Positions 44,766-53,410 of a stretch of DNA of 64,000 nt are shown here, piece by piece. The stretch spans positions 248,001 through 312,000 of the forward strand of contig NZ_JACJPI010000058.1 of assembly GCF_014695975.1 (NCBI RefSeq), read 5' to 3'. Made by a program: the position numbers and the translations under genes. The number at the start of each line of letters is the position of its first letter. Within the stretch, counting starts at the first letter, position 1. The notes beneath the pieces are model-generated. The model saw only the letters and a list, made by a program, of their open reading frames with translations, made no database searches and had not been told where the DNA came from. The DNA comes from Leptolyngbya sp. FACHB-321 (GTDB taxonomy: Bacteria; Cyanobacteriota; Cyanobacteriia; Leptolyngbyales; Leptolyngbyaceae).

Positions 44766-45683
44766 ATGTCCCATTCCCTAACTACACAAGTTGTTCTAAT
44801 CACAGGTGCTTCAACTGGCATTGGTGCAGCACTGGCGAAAGTTCTGGCAGCGCGCTTCCGGGGCATTCGGTTAGTGCTAGCAGCGAGACAGGGAGACAAG
44901 CTGGATATGGTAGCAGAGCACTGTCGGGAGGCGGGTGCGGATGTTTTGACTGTGGTGACAGATTTAGGGCAAGTAGACCAAGCGATCGCCCTTGCTGAGA
45001 AAACGTTGAGCCACTTTGGGCAAGTGGATATTCTGATTAACAACGCTGGCTATGGGCAAATGGGACCGCTTGAGTTGGTGCCGATTCGGGCTTGCCAGCA
45101 GCAGTTTGCGGTGAATCTTTTAGGACCACTGGCGCTTACTCAGGCGCTCATTCCTCAGATGCGCGATCGTGGTGGTGGTCGGATCATCAACGTTAGTTCC
45201 CTCGGCGGTCGCCTTGCCTTTCCGATCGGCGGGCTTTACAGCGCCTCTAAATTTGCCCTCGAAGCCCTCAGTGATTCTCTACGTATGGAACTGCAACCCT
45301 TTAACATTCGGGTCAGCGTAGTCGAACCAGGACCGGTCAGCACAGAATTTATTAGTGTATCTGGTGAACAAGTGAAGCAGGGCATACCTGATCCAGAAGC
45401 AACACCGTATCGTGCCGCGCTGAAAAAATTGACGCAGCTAGAGCAGCAAACTAGCGCCAATGCCTGGACTTCGGAACAGGTTGCCGATGTAATCATCAAA
45501 GCGATGACAGCACGCCGACCACGATCGCGCTATGTCGCTGCAACGGGTGGTGATTTTTTGCTGTTTATGATGCGCCGTGTGCTGCCAACCTGGATGGTCG
45601 ATCGCTTCTGGCAGCAGTTTTATGGCATTGATCGCGTGGCGAAGGACTGGGAAACGAGGAGGAAAGGACTAGGAGAAGGATAA
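44766..45683 (+). CDS. Short-chain dehydrogenase/reductase
   Basis: 305 residues. Cofactor motif ITGASTGIGAALA (about 12-24), NNAGYGQMGPLELV, catalytic Ser in NVSSLGGRL and YSASKFALEALSDSLRMELQ with the Tyr-Lys pair; VVEPGPVSTEF follows. It is an NAD(P)-dependent oxidoreductase of the classical SDR type with a C-terminal extension of about 55 residues. The substrate is unknown. It is preceded by a pyrimidine-rich tract with no Shine-Dalgarno sequence. Confidence 0.9.
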   Translation: MSHSLTTQVVLITGASTGIGAALAKVLAARFRGIRLVLAARQGDKLDMVAEHCREAGADVLTVVTDLGQVDQAIALAEKTLSHFGQVDILINNAGYGQMGPLELVPIRACQQQFAVNLLGPLALTQALIPQMRDRGGGRIINVSSLGGRLAFPIGGLYSASKFALEALSDSLRMELQPFNIRVSVVEPGPVSTEFISVSGEQVKQGIPDPEATPYRAALKKLTQLEQQTSANAWTSEQVADVIIKAMTARRPRSRYVAATGGDFLLFMMRRVLPTWMVDRFWQQFYGIDRVAKDWETRRKGLGEG

Positions 45684-45721
45684 GGGGAGAACAAGAACCG
45701 CATTGTAAACATGGGCGCTGC

Positions 45722-47374
45722 TTAGGGCTTTGGAGCAGGCAATTGCTTGGTAAACTCGAGCCATTGTGCCGCAAGCTCTGGACGGGTTGCTACATTACGC
45801 TGTAACAGCACAACATTGTCTTGAAACGTCTGGATACCGTAGGTCTGGGTTTGCAGCAATTGATTAATGGCTGTGACACTGGCTTGCAACAGATCACGAT
45901 CGAGCCTAAAGGCAGGTTGATACTGCTGAAACTGCCACAAATCAGCCACGATGTAATCAACATTTTCAGCCTGTAACGCCTCATTGCGAAACTGAGTGGA
46001 ATGCGGAAACCGGACGATCGCCCGCCGACCTGACAACGGTGGCACTAAAGGGGTTGTTGCAGCCACGCTGGCTTGAGCCGGGATCTGTGCCATGACGCTA
46101 CGCGCCTGCGCTGCGTGCGGTATCTGCTGTGTCAGCGGTAAGTAAACCCACGGACGAATCGAATCAGGCACCAGGAACGACAACGTCCGATTGGGATTAG
46201 AGGTCACTGTAAACAACAGCGAGAGCGCCAGACATACGCTCCAAATCCTTTGGATTCTGGGTTTGAAAGCTGTTGGATGCTTCGACCACCAAAGAATCGC
46301 CCCATAAAAGAAACCTGGTACAACCAACGTGGCATAGCGAATATTAATTGCCAACGGAGTTTCCCCTTTCATCAGCAGCAATTCCAGCAGTGGAAACGCT
46401 GCCAAAAGCCAGGCATCCGCAGAAATTAACGGCACTAGCACCAGCGGTAGGGATTGGTCAAACAGGTAGTACAGCTTTTTAGGAAAGCGCGAAAATAATT
46501 CTGCTAGCAGTTGACCCGGCTGTGCCAACATCGCACCGATCGCCTCCACTGGGGACGCTGCTTTCTCGCCTGTATATTGACCAAAGCGCTCCACAATCAT
46601 GCGTTGCGAAACATCGGGCGAAAAAGCAGGCATAACCAGATTAGTCAACAGCAGAATATAGGCGACTGCAAGTGCAAAGAGACCCACGCCCACACGCCAA
46701 TGGCGGCGGCTAATGACGAGATAGATGCTCACACTCAACAGCGGGACACCCGCATCTTCTCGCACGCTCAAAACAAGGAGCGCAAGCACCCAAAAGAAAA
46801 TCCACCAGCGCTTTTCCATCGCCAGCAGCAAGCTAAACATCAGCAGTGGCAGCGCATTGTAATCATGGAAATTGCCCAATGTCGGACCCACCACCGCATT
46901 GGCACCATAAAAGCTGATAGCGATCGCGGCTGAAAGCTTTGGTGGTAACGACTGCCGTGCCAGCACATAGAGCACCAACCCGGCCGCCGCGACCAGCAAC
47001 ACTTGCAACACACTTAGGGTTTCTGGAAACGGCAACAGCGCGTAAAACGGCAACCAAAGTAAAAAAATCGGATTAAAATGCTGCCCCAGATGACGGTACG
47101 ACACGAGGGGAATCGCACCCTGAAGCGTTACCTCTGCCGATAATCCAGACGATAAGGAGCTTTCAAAGAACCTGCTATGCAGACTGTTCCAGAAAATTTG
47201 ATTGAAAATGCCCTGGTCATAAGAGCTAAAGAGGCTGTAATGGCGATACAACAGCAGCAGTACACAACACACAACGAATAGCAAGGCAACTCTGATGACT
47301 GGATGAGCCACCCATTGCCGCAGAGCAAACGTCGATCGATTCACTGCTAGCTGTAAACGCATTTTGGGACTCAT
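45722..47374 (-). CDS. DUF2079 membrane protein
   Basis: 550 residues with about ten membrane helices. The segment HYSLFSSYDQGIFNQIFWNS and GQHFNPIFLLWLPFYALLPF are typical of the DUF2079 family, which is related to GT-C glycosyltransferases. The C-terminal 130 residues are soluble and probably extracytoplasmic. Function as a sugar transferase is possible but undemonstrated. The start ATG follows TTAGAGGC. Confidence 0.87.
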   Translation of the reverse strand: MSPKMRLQLAVNRSTFALRQWVAHPVIRVALLFVVCCVLLLLYRHYSLFSSYDQGIFNQIFWNSLHSRFFESSLSSGLSAEVTLQGAIPLVSYRHLGQHFNPIFLLWLPFYALLPFPETLSVLQVLLVAAAGLVLYVLARQSLPPKLSAAIAISFYGANAVVGPTLGNFHDYNALPLLMFSLLLAMEKRWWIFFWVLALLVLSVREDAGVPLLSVSIYLVISRRHWRVGVGLFALAVAYILLLTNLVMPAFSPDVSQRMIVERFGQYTGEKAASPVEAIGAMLAQPGQLLAELFSRFPKKLYYLFDQSLPLVLVPLISADAWLLAAFPLLELLLMKGETPLAINIRYATLVVPGFFYGAILWWSKHPTAFKPRIQRIWSVCLALSLLFTVTSNPNRTLSFLVPDSIRPWVYLPLTQQIPHAAQARSVMAQIPAQASVAATTPLVPPLSGRRAIVRFPHSTQFRNEALQAENVDYIVADLWQFQQYQPAFRLDRDLLQASVTAINQLLQTQTYGIQTFQDNVVLLQRNVATRPELAAQWLEFTKQLPAPKP

Positions 47375-47682
47375 GCCTCTAAGTTCTAAGAGGGTACAGG
47401 GTTTTGGGTAGGGTATGACCGATCGCTCGGCGAGTAGAGAATAGCCTATAGCATCCTACCCCACCACCTTGCTCAATCTAGCTGTATCAAAAGCGCAAAT
47501 TGCTTTTATGCAGGCATCTGTGACTACCACGCACTGATTAACGCCACAAGTTTGGTCGGCAAGTTAGAAAAAGGGTACAGGCGATCGCCACTATCACCAG
47601 TGATAAGGGCAACTGAAAGAAACCATGAGGTTAAGTTTTGCTAGAATTCTGAAGGAATTGATTACCGCTGTACAGGTCTAAA
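47375..47682. other. Intergenic region
   Basis: About 300 bases between divergent genes. Nothing recognisable apart from scattered CGATCG-type sites. Confidence 0.4.
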
Positions 47683-48069
47683 TTGAAGCAGAAACGTTCA
47701 AAATTCCTTCTGGTAGCCCTGCTTAATTCGTTAGCTGATTTTGATGGGGAACTATCTGAGGAAGCGATTGGGCTACTAGACGAATTGGCAAAACGGGCTG
47801 ATGTCGTGCCGCCACTATATGCTGATGTTTTTGTCTTACCAAGCTCTGTTACCTGTGCTGCTTTAGTAGAGCGGGTCAGGTCGCTATCTCAAGAGCAGGT
47901 TGCGATCGCTAGCTATGCGTTTCAAATTTTTCGCTACTATGAGCAAATTTTAAGGGCTAACCCAGGCGATGCGTCGCCGCAGCAAAAAGCTGCCTATGAC
48001 TCGCAGATAGAGCGAGTACGGCTTTCGGTAGCGCGATCGAAGACGGCTTTAGCTGAGTCTTTCAGGTAA
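47683..48069 (+). CDS. Conserved protein of unknown function
   Basis: 128 residues, mostly helical (MKQKRSKFLLVALLNSLADF, DGELSEEAIGLLDELAKRAD). No ATG is available. The likely start is a TTG at 47683, with a CTG at 47668 as an alternative and an in-frame stop just upstream. No family is recognised. Base composition is like its neighbours. Confidence 0.6.
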   Translation: MKQKRSKFLLVALLNSLADFDGELSEEAIGLLDELAKRADVVPPLYADVFVLPSSVTCAALVERVRSLSQEQVAIASYAFQIFRYYEQILRANPGDASPQQKAAYDSQIERVRLSVARSKTALAESFR

Positions 48070-48314
48070 GGGTTGGAAAGAGTGATAACATCTCCCAGGC
48101 AAAGGAATGGCAATAGTTATATCTGTATGGATGTAGCTAATCAACCGGGAAACCTTACAACGCTTGACCGTCGTAAAATCGGTTGCCGCCACTAATAGCG
48201 TTCAATTTTTCACTGAAAAATACTAATCTGCTACCAGTAGCTCAGCGGCAGCAAACTATTACGACGACAATCACTTGTCACAGATGACACTAGCTAGTCA
48301 CTGTACAAAAGAAG

Positions 48315-48388
48315 GGCGAACGATGGGGATCGAACCCACGAGTGGAGGAATCACAATCCTCTGCCTTAACCACTTGGCTACGCTCGCC
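48315..48388 (-). tRNA. trnH: tRNA-His (GTG anticodon)
   Basis: Cloverleaf on the minus strand: the first base G at 48388 is the genome-encoded G-1 that pairs with the discriminator C. Acceptor GCGAGCG/CGTTCGC, anticodon stem-loop with TTGTGAT (anticodon GTG) and T-arm GTGGG-TTCGATC-CCCAT. CCA is not encoded. Confidence 0.95.
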
Positions 48389-48704
48389 GTGCGATACTGA
48401 TTGTAGCATTTGAATGGCAAAGATGTCGTTACCCTAAATTAATTTCTCTATAACAAACCGCATACGACACCTTCACTGACAGATGCCTGGCTGAATCAGA
48501 AACTGTGCTGGCTTAGACAAGACTCGCCATAATTGAGTGCAGTGTGCCTTCCTAAAAGCATCCGGAGAAAGGTCAAAAGCTGGCTTTTGTTTCGCTTTTA
48601 GCGCATAATCCTTGCCAACACAACGATTAGCGAGGTTGAAACAACCTGCAATGGTGAACCGTCTCAAGCTTAGACAAACGACTGCAATGACTGACGGCAG
48701 CAGC

Positions 48705-49079
48705 ATGAAAAAGATCAAAACGGGCGCGATCGTCGGTGGGTGTGTTCTTTTAGGGCTAGGTGGGGCGCTGGCAATCACCAATCCAGAGCAGGACGCTTAC
48801 GATGATTTCGCCACACAGGCTGCGATCGCCTACTTGAAATCGGAAGTCTGTGCCAAAGTACCAACAACTTTTGGGTTGCAACGGGTGTGCCAGTCAGAGC
48901 TAGAGTCAAACCAAGCCAAAATCAAACAAATTATCGCCGAAGGTACGCAGCGACAAAATTTCGTCCTCTTCAGCCGCTACACCACAAATTTGTCTATTAG
49001 CCCCGACTTGCCGTCCTACCATGTCGAAAGCGTTGGTGCGCTGGGACAGTTCATCATTTATAAAACGCAAAAGCGGTGA
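48705..49079 (+). CDS. DUF4359-like exported or membrane-anchored protein
   Basis: 124 residues. One N-terminal hydrophobic segment (about 6-23, GAIVGGCVLLGLGGALAITN), which may be a signal anchor, then a soluble domain with NPEQDAYDDFATQAAIAYLK, two Cys (EVCAKV and QRVCQS), and SRYTTNLSISPDL. It resembles the DUF4359 family. The ATG at 48705 gives a clean membrane segment; one at 48687 is an alternative. The function is unknown. Confidence 0.75.
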   Translation: MKKIKTGAIVGGCVLLGLGGALAITNPEQDAYDDFATQAAIAYLKSEVCAKVPTTFGLQRVCQSELESNQAKIKQIIAEGTQRQNFVLFSRYTTNLSISPDLPSYHVESVGALGQFIIYKTQKR

Positions 49080-49286
49080 CAGAGAAAGGGGTGAAGGTGA
49101 GTTTTGAGCTGAAAGAAACAGGTATGGGCTTACAAACCATCCATTAATAAACTCAAACTAAACTATGCGGGTTGAGTAAACAATTATCCTTTCAAATTTG
49201 GTAGGACACGCCACCGTAAGGTAAATTATAGACGTTCATAACGTTCTACCAGCCAGCTCATCGCAATCACAAGCGGATAAATCAAG

Positions 49287-51191
49287 ATGGATCTAGAAAC
49301 CTTGAACTCCGAACTGCATCGGACGCAGCTTGAATTACAGCATAGTCAAGCTGTAATTCAAGCGATGGAAAGCAGTAAGTTTTGGAAACTGCGAACTCGA
49401 TGGCTTAATGCTAAAACGCTAGTTCGACGCTACCCTGGCATGGCTTTAAAGCCTACTTTGAGGCTGGCGACGCGGCTATTGACGAACGCTAAAGATAAAT
49501 GGCGTTCTTACGTTGAACCTGCTCCTTTAACGCCAGCTCCCGTAGTCGTTCCTCCTGAAATCACTCCTAGTGAATTTTGGAAAAAAATTGACCCTGTAAT
49601 CCAAGAGCAAGTTAATTGCTTTGAAGCAAGCACTCCTAAAATCAGCATTCTTACACCAACATTTAACTCATCACTCAGTTGGTTCGTTGATACTGTATTG
49701 AGTGTCTTGCATCAGTCGTCGACAGAATGGGAGTGGTGCATTGTTGATGACGGCTCAACAGTCAGTGAGATCCGAAGTGTTCTTGAAACACTTGCTCAAA
49801 AACACCCTAGAATCAAGGTCTTATTACAGCCATCTGGTGGTATTAGTGCTGCCACAAATAAAGCTTTAGAACTTGCCAGTGGTGACTATGTTTGCTTTCT
49901 TGATCATGACGATACGCTCACACCAGATGCTATACAAGCGTCTCTAAAAAAGCTTTCGCAAGGTTTTGATCTGGTTTACTCCGATGAGGATAAAATTGAT
50001 TCCTCTGGTCTTCATTATATAGAACCATTTTTTAAGCCTGACTGGTCGCCAGAATACTTTCGCGGCGTCATGTATGTGGGTCACTTTCTAAGCATACGAA
50101 GAGAGTTAGTTGTCGCTGCTGGAGGGTTTGATCGCCAGTACGACGGTGTCCAAGACTATGAGCTAGTGTTACGCCTTTCCGAAATTACTCAAAATATTGG
50201 TCATATTCCGAAGATTCTTTATCATTGGCGCAAAATCGAAGGAAGTGTTGCTAGTGATCCTCAAGCGAAACCTGCTGTCGAAGTACTTCAGCAAGCAGCA
50301 GTGCGTTCACATTTAGAACGATTAGGGCTGCCAGCTACGGCAAAGAGTCTTGGCAATCATCGATTAGGTCTTATTTCAGCTCCTCGTACCGAGCATCCGC
50401 TGATTAGTATAATCATTCCTACTAAGAACGCCCCAGACCATTTAGAGCGCTGCTTAAACAGTCTGTTTACTCTATCTAACTATCCAAATTTTGAAGTAGT
50501 TTTGGTAGACAACGAAACAGACGATCCAAGAGCATTGCAAACAATGCGGCAGCACCCTATCAAACGTTTAAACTTTCCTGGCACTTTCAATTACTCTCGG
50601 GCAAATAACTTAGGAGCAACCTATGCTAACGGCGAATATTTGGTTTTCCTAAATAATGATACAGAGGTGCTCACCGAAGATTGGCTACAGCAGCTTTTAT
50701 ATTACGCAGAGCAACCTGATGTTGGTGCTGTTGGGGCACTTTTGCTGTTTCCAGATAGGACAGTACAACATGCGGGCGTTGTAATGGGCAGTCGAGGAAC
50801 GGCTGATCACATTATGAGGGGCTTTCCGTCGGATGTTGATGGTTACGCTGGCTCTCTAGTTTGTGCGCGTGAGGTTTCTGCTGTGACTGCTGCCTGTATG
50901 ATGGTTCGAAAACATGATTTTCAGGCGGTCAATCATTTTAATGAGCATTTCTTTACTCACTATCAGGACGTTGATTTATGTATGAAACTTGTTAACCTTG
51001 GAAAGCGCATCATTTTTACACCGCGCGCTGTCTTAATCCATCACGAATCCGTAACCCGTCGTAATTACTATGACCTTGTCGATCGCTATCTTTTACTAGA
51101 TCAATGGCAACACTATATTGAAGCAGGCGATCCCTTTTACAACCTGAATTTTGATGTGGCGCGTTGCGATTATGGAGTCAAAGTGTACTGA
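49287..51191 (+). CDS. Bifunctional GT2-type glycosyltransferase
   Basis: 634 residues. An N-terminal coiled-coil-like segment (about 1-28) carries AMESSKFWKLRTRW, then come two GT-A family 2 domains: ISILTPTFNSSLSWFVDTVL with WCIVDDGS and FLDHDDTLTP (about 112-345), and ISIIIPTKNAPDHLERCLNS with LVFLNNDTEVLTEDWL (about 372-600). Each has an acidic motif that binds the metal-nucleotide sugar. Proteins like this extend glycan chains such as O-antigen or exopolysaccharide. It opens the glycan locus and its stop overlaps the next start by one base. Confidence 0.92.
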   Translation: MDLETLNSELHRTQLELQHSQAVIQAMESSKFWKLRTRWLNAKTLVRRYPGMALKPTLRLATRLLTNAKDKWRSYVEPAPLTPAPVVVPPEITPSEFWKKIDPVIQEQVNCFEASTPKISILTPTFNSSLSWFVDTVLSVLHQSSTEWEWCIVDDGSTVSEIRSVLETLAQKHPRIKVLLQPSGGISAATNKALELASGDYVCFLDHDDTLTPDAIQASLKKLSQGFDLVYSDEDKIDSSGLHYIEPFFKPDWSPEYFRGVMYVGHFLSIRRELVVAAGGFDRQYDGVQDYELVLRLSEITQNIGHIPKILYHWRKIEGSVASDPQAKPAVEVLQQAAVRSHLERLGLPATAKSLGNHRLGLISAPRTEHPLISIIIPTKNAPDHLERCLNSLFTLSNYPNFEVVLVDNETDDPRALQTMRQHPIKRLNFPGTFNYSRANNLGATYANGEYLVFLNNDTEVLTEDWLQQLLYYAEQPDVGAVGALLLFPDRTVQHAGVVMGSRGTADHIMRGFPSDVDGYAGSLVCAREVSAVTAACMMVRKHDFQAVNHFNEHFFTHYQDVDLCMKLVNLGKRIIFTPRAVLIHHESVTRRNYYDLVDRYLLLDQWQHYIEAGDPFYNLNFDVARCDYGVKVY

Positions 51192-52381
51192 TGCAGAATG
51201 TCCTTTTTGTTCTTTACTTTGATTTCAGAGCTAATAGTGCTGTACACGTTCATCATTTTGCTAATTGCTTAGTTGCCCAGGGGCTAAACTGTGTTGTCGC
51301 AGTTCCTCATAGTAAAGAGACTATCTCGGTCCTTGGTAAACATCTATATAAAACGATTGAATTTGATGAAATTCATCAGATTAAAGATGTGTTTCCTGAT
51401 GGTAGAGGTCCAGACATCGTACATGCTTGGACTCCACGAGAAGTTGTTAGGCTCTACTGCAAACGACTCCAAGAACTCTACGACTTCAAGCTTTTTATCC
51501 ATCTTGAGGATAATGAAGAGCACATTCTGGAAAAGTTTTTACAAACGTCCTACAAAGACTTATGTAATAACTGTCCTGATTCAATTCCTCCACATCTTTC
51601 ACACCCTCTCAAATACCACCAATTTCTTAAAGCTGCTGATGGTGTAACCGTTATTATCGATCGACTTAAAGAGTTTGTTCCTGACTATACCCCGACACTG
51701 CTTCTCTACCCTGGTGCTGATATAGATTGGTTTTTTCCAAGAGCGCGTAATCCCGAACTGGCATTAGAGTTAGGTATACCCCTAAATAGTGCTGTATTAT
51801 GCTACACAGGCAATGTTCATCCAGCTAATGCCCATGAAGTAAGAAGTCTGTATCTGGCAACAGCAATGTTAAACCGAGAGGGTTATCCAACAATGCTGGT
51901 TCGTACTGGTCAAGGGTCGGTCAACATTTTAGGCGAGGATGACCGCTGGGCACAACGGTATTCGATAGAGCTAGGCTTTGTTGATCGCGACCGTCTGCCA
52001 GACATACTTGCTTTAGCAGATGTATTAGTGCAGCCAGGACGATCGGATGCTTTCAATGATTACCGCTTTCCATCCAAGCTACCTGAGTTTTTAGCAATGG
52101 GTAAACCGGTAATACTCCCCGCTGCTAACCTCGGCTTGTTAATGGAAAACAAAAAAGATGCTTTAGTCTTGCCTGTAGCTGATGCTCTCAGTATTGTTGA
52201 ATCTGTTAAACTGCTGCTTGATAACAAGGAGCTGTACGATAAACTAAGCTCTGGCTCAGTGAATTTTGCGAAAAAATACCTTAGTTGGTCAACAAGTAGT
52301 GAAAACCTTAAAGCCTTTTACGAAACTGTTTTCAGGAGCGAGAAAACCAAAACAGGAACCGTTAGAACTCAAGCCAGTTGA
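51191..52381 (+). CDS. Glycosyltransferase family 4
   Basis: 396 residues with a GT-B fold: N-terminal domain MQNVLFVLYFDFRANSAVHV, C-terminal nucleotide-sugar domain with LALADVLVQPGRSDAFNDYR and KLPEFLAMGKPVILPAANLG (the EX7E-like region). The start ATG overlaps the upstream stop (TGATG), indicating coupling. Its last 38 codons overlap the next open frame by 116 bases in another reading frame. The sugar and acceptor are unknown. Confidence 0.88.
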   Translation: MQNVLFVLYFDFRANSAVHVHHFANCLVAQGLNCVVAVPHSKETISVLGKHLYKTIEFDEIHQIKDVFPDGRGPDIVHAWTPREVVRLYCKRLQELYDFKLFIHLEDNEEHILEKFLQTSYKDLCNNCPDSIPPHLSHPLKYHQFLKAADGVTVIIDRLKEFVPDYTPTLLLYPGADIDWFFPRARNPELALELGIPLNSAVLCYTGNVHPANAHEVRSLYLATAMLNREGYPTMLVRTGQGSVNILGEDDRWAQRYSIELGFVDRDRLPDILALADVLVQPGRSDAFNDYRFPSKLPEFLAMGKPVILPAANLGLLMENKKDALVLPVADALSIVESVKLLLDNKELYDKLSSGSVNFAKKYLSWSTSSENLKAFYETVFRSEKTKTGTVRTQAS

Positions 52382-53195
52382 GTTACCTAAGCCAGTTGAA
52401 TTATTAAACGAGCATTCCAAACATTTCTTGACTGAGCGCTACAGTCAGAAAGAAACATCAGCGCTAAATTACGCCACTGTCAGAGACTTTTGTGATAGCG
52501 CTGACAATATGCCTCAAGTTTGCTACCTCAATGGTGATCTTAAAAACGTTCAAAGACCTTGGACAATTAAAGCCGTTTTAGGTGCTGTACCTTTAGGCGG
52601 CAAGCTGTTAGAGATTGGAGGCGGGATCCCGCTAGTGGCAGGTATGCTTGCAGAGTTAGGCTATGACGTTACCTTAGTTGACCCTTATGAGGGTATGGGT
52701 AATGGTCCTACTGAGTATGAGGCTTACGCTCAGCAATTTCCAAATGTTAATTTAGTTAGAAGCTATTTTAATGCTGATCTAGTTGGCTATGCCGAGTCAT
52801 CCTTTGACTGCATTTATTCTGTGTCTGTACTAGAGCACATTCCTCAACAGGGGATTAAAGAAGTCTTTGATGGTATTCACAAGTTTTTAAAGCCTGGAGG
52901 CTTTTCAATTCATTGTATCGACCTTGTAGTTCAGGGAAATGGCACTCAGTATGACGAAGACATCTTTAGAGAGATTTTTTATCGTCAGAAGCGGTTGCAA
53001 GAGTTTGAGTGTTTACGCAGTGATACTGACAAGCAATGCGACGAAACGCTAATGACTTTGAAAGATGACTTGGAGACGTTTTATCTTTCTGCAACAGGTC
53101 ATCATCTTTGGCGCTGCGGACAGAGCTATGACGACTTTCCATTTCGCAAGGTGGCTTCACTGCAAACTTGCATTCCTTATATAGCAGTTATATAG
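52266..53195 (+). CDS. SAM-dependent methyltransferase (start uncertain)
   Basis: Up to 309 residues. The class I SAM domain has KLLEIGGGIPLVAGMLAELG, VTLVDPYEG and SVSVLEHIPQQGIKEVFDGI. The frame opens at a TTG (52266) and there is no ATG until about residue 82, so the start is unclear. The low-complexity segment KPVELPKPVEL just before the domain is in frame and looks coding. It overlaps the GT4 gene. A role in modifying a sugar or lipid in the glycan locus is inferred. Confidence 0.8.
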   Translation: MRKNTLVGQQVVKTLKPFTKLFSGARKPKQEPLELKPVELPKPVELLNEHSKHFLTERYSQKETSALNYATVRDFCDSADNMPQVCYLNGDLKNVQRPWTIKAVLGAVPLGGKLLEIGGGIPLVAGMLAELGYDVTLVDPYEGMGNGPTEYEAYAQQFPNVNLVRSYFNADLVGYAESSFDCIYSVSVLEHIPQQGIKEVFDGIHKFLKPGGFSIHCIDLVVQGNGTQYDEDIFREIFYRQKRLQEFECLRSDTDKQCDETLMTLKDDLETFYLSATGHHLWRCGQSYDDFPFRKVASLQTCIPYIAVI

Positions 53196-53226
53196 CAGTC
53201 CTAAATCAGCTATGAGATTTAAAGGC

Positions 53227-53265
53227 TTTGTGAGAAAAGATTCCACTGAAATCTTTTCTCACAAA
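53227..53265. terminator. Perfect 16-base stem-loop
   Basis: TTTGTGAGAAAAGATT (53227-53242) and AATCTTTTCTCACAAA (53250-53265), seven-base loop. It lies 32 bases after the methyltransferase stop and may stop transcripts from either side. A 60-codon frame across it is not believable. Confidence 0.7.
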
Positions 53266-53410
53266 CTAGATAGGAGCGCTATATTGTCTCTAAAACATAA
53301 TTTTGACCTCATTCATTCCATCACTATAGCGTTCAGCCTACTTGCCTCCAAGTACCTAGAAACAGCTATCTTCTTAGAATTGAAGAGTGATTAAGTCAAT
53401 TGTGACTACT

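Noticed and set aside
53212-53394. 60-codon + strand frame after the methyltransferase
   Set aside because: It spans a perfect 16-base terminator-like hairpin and is best explained as chance.
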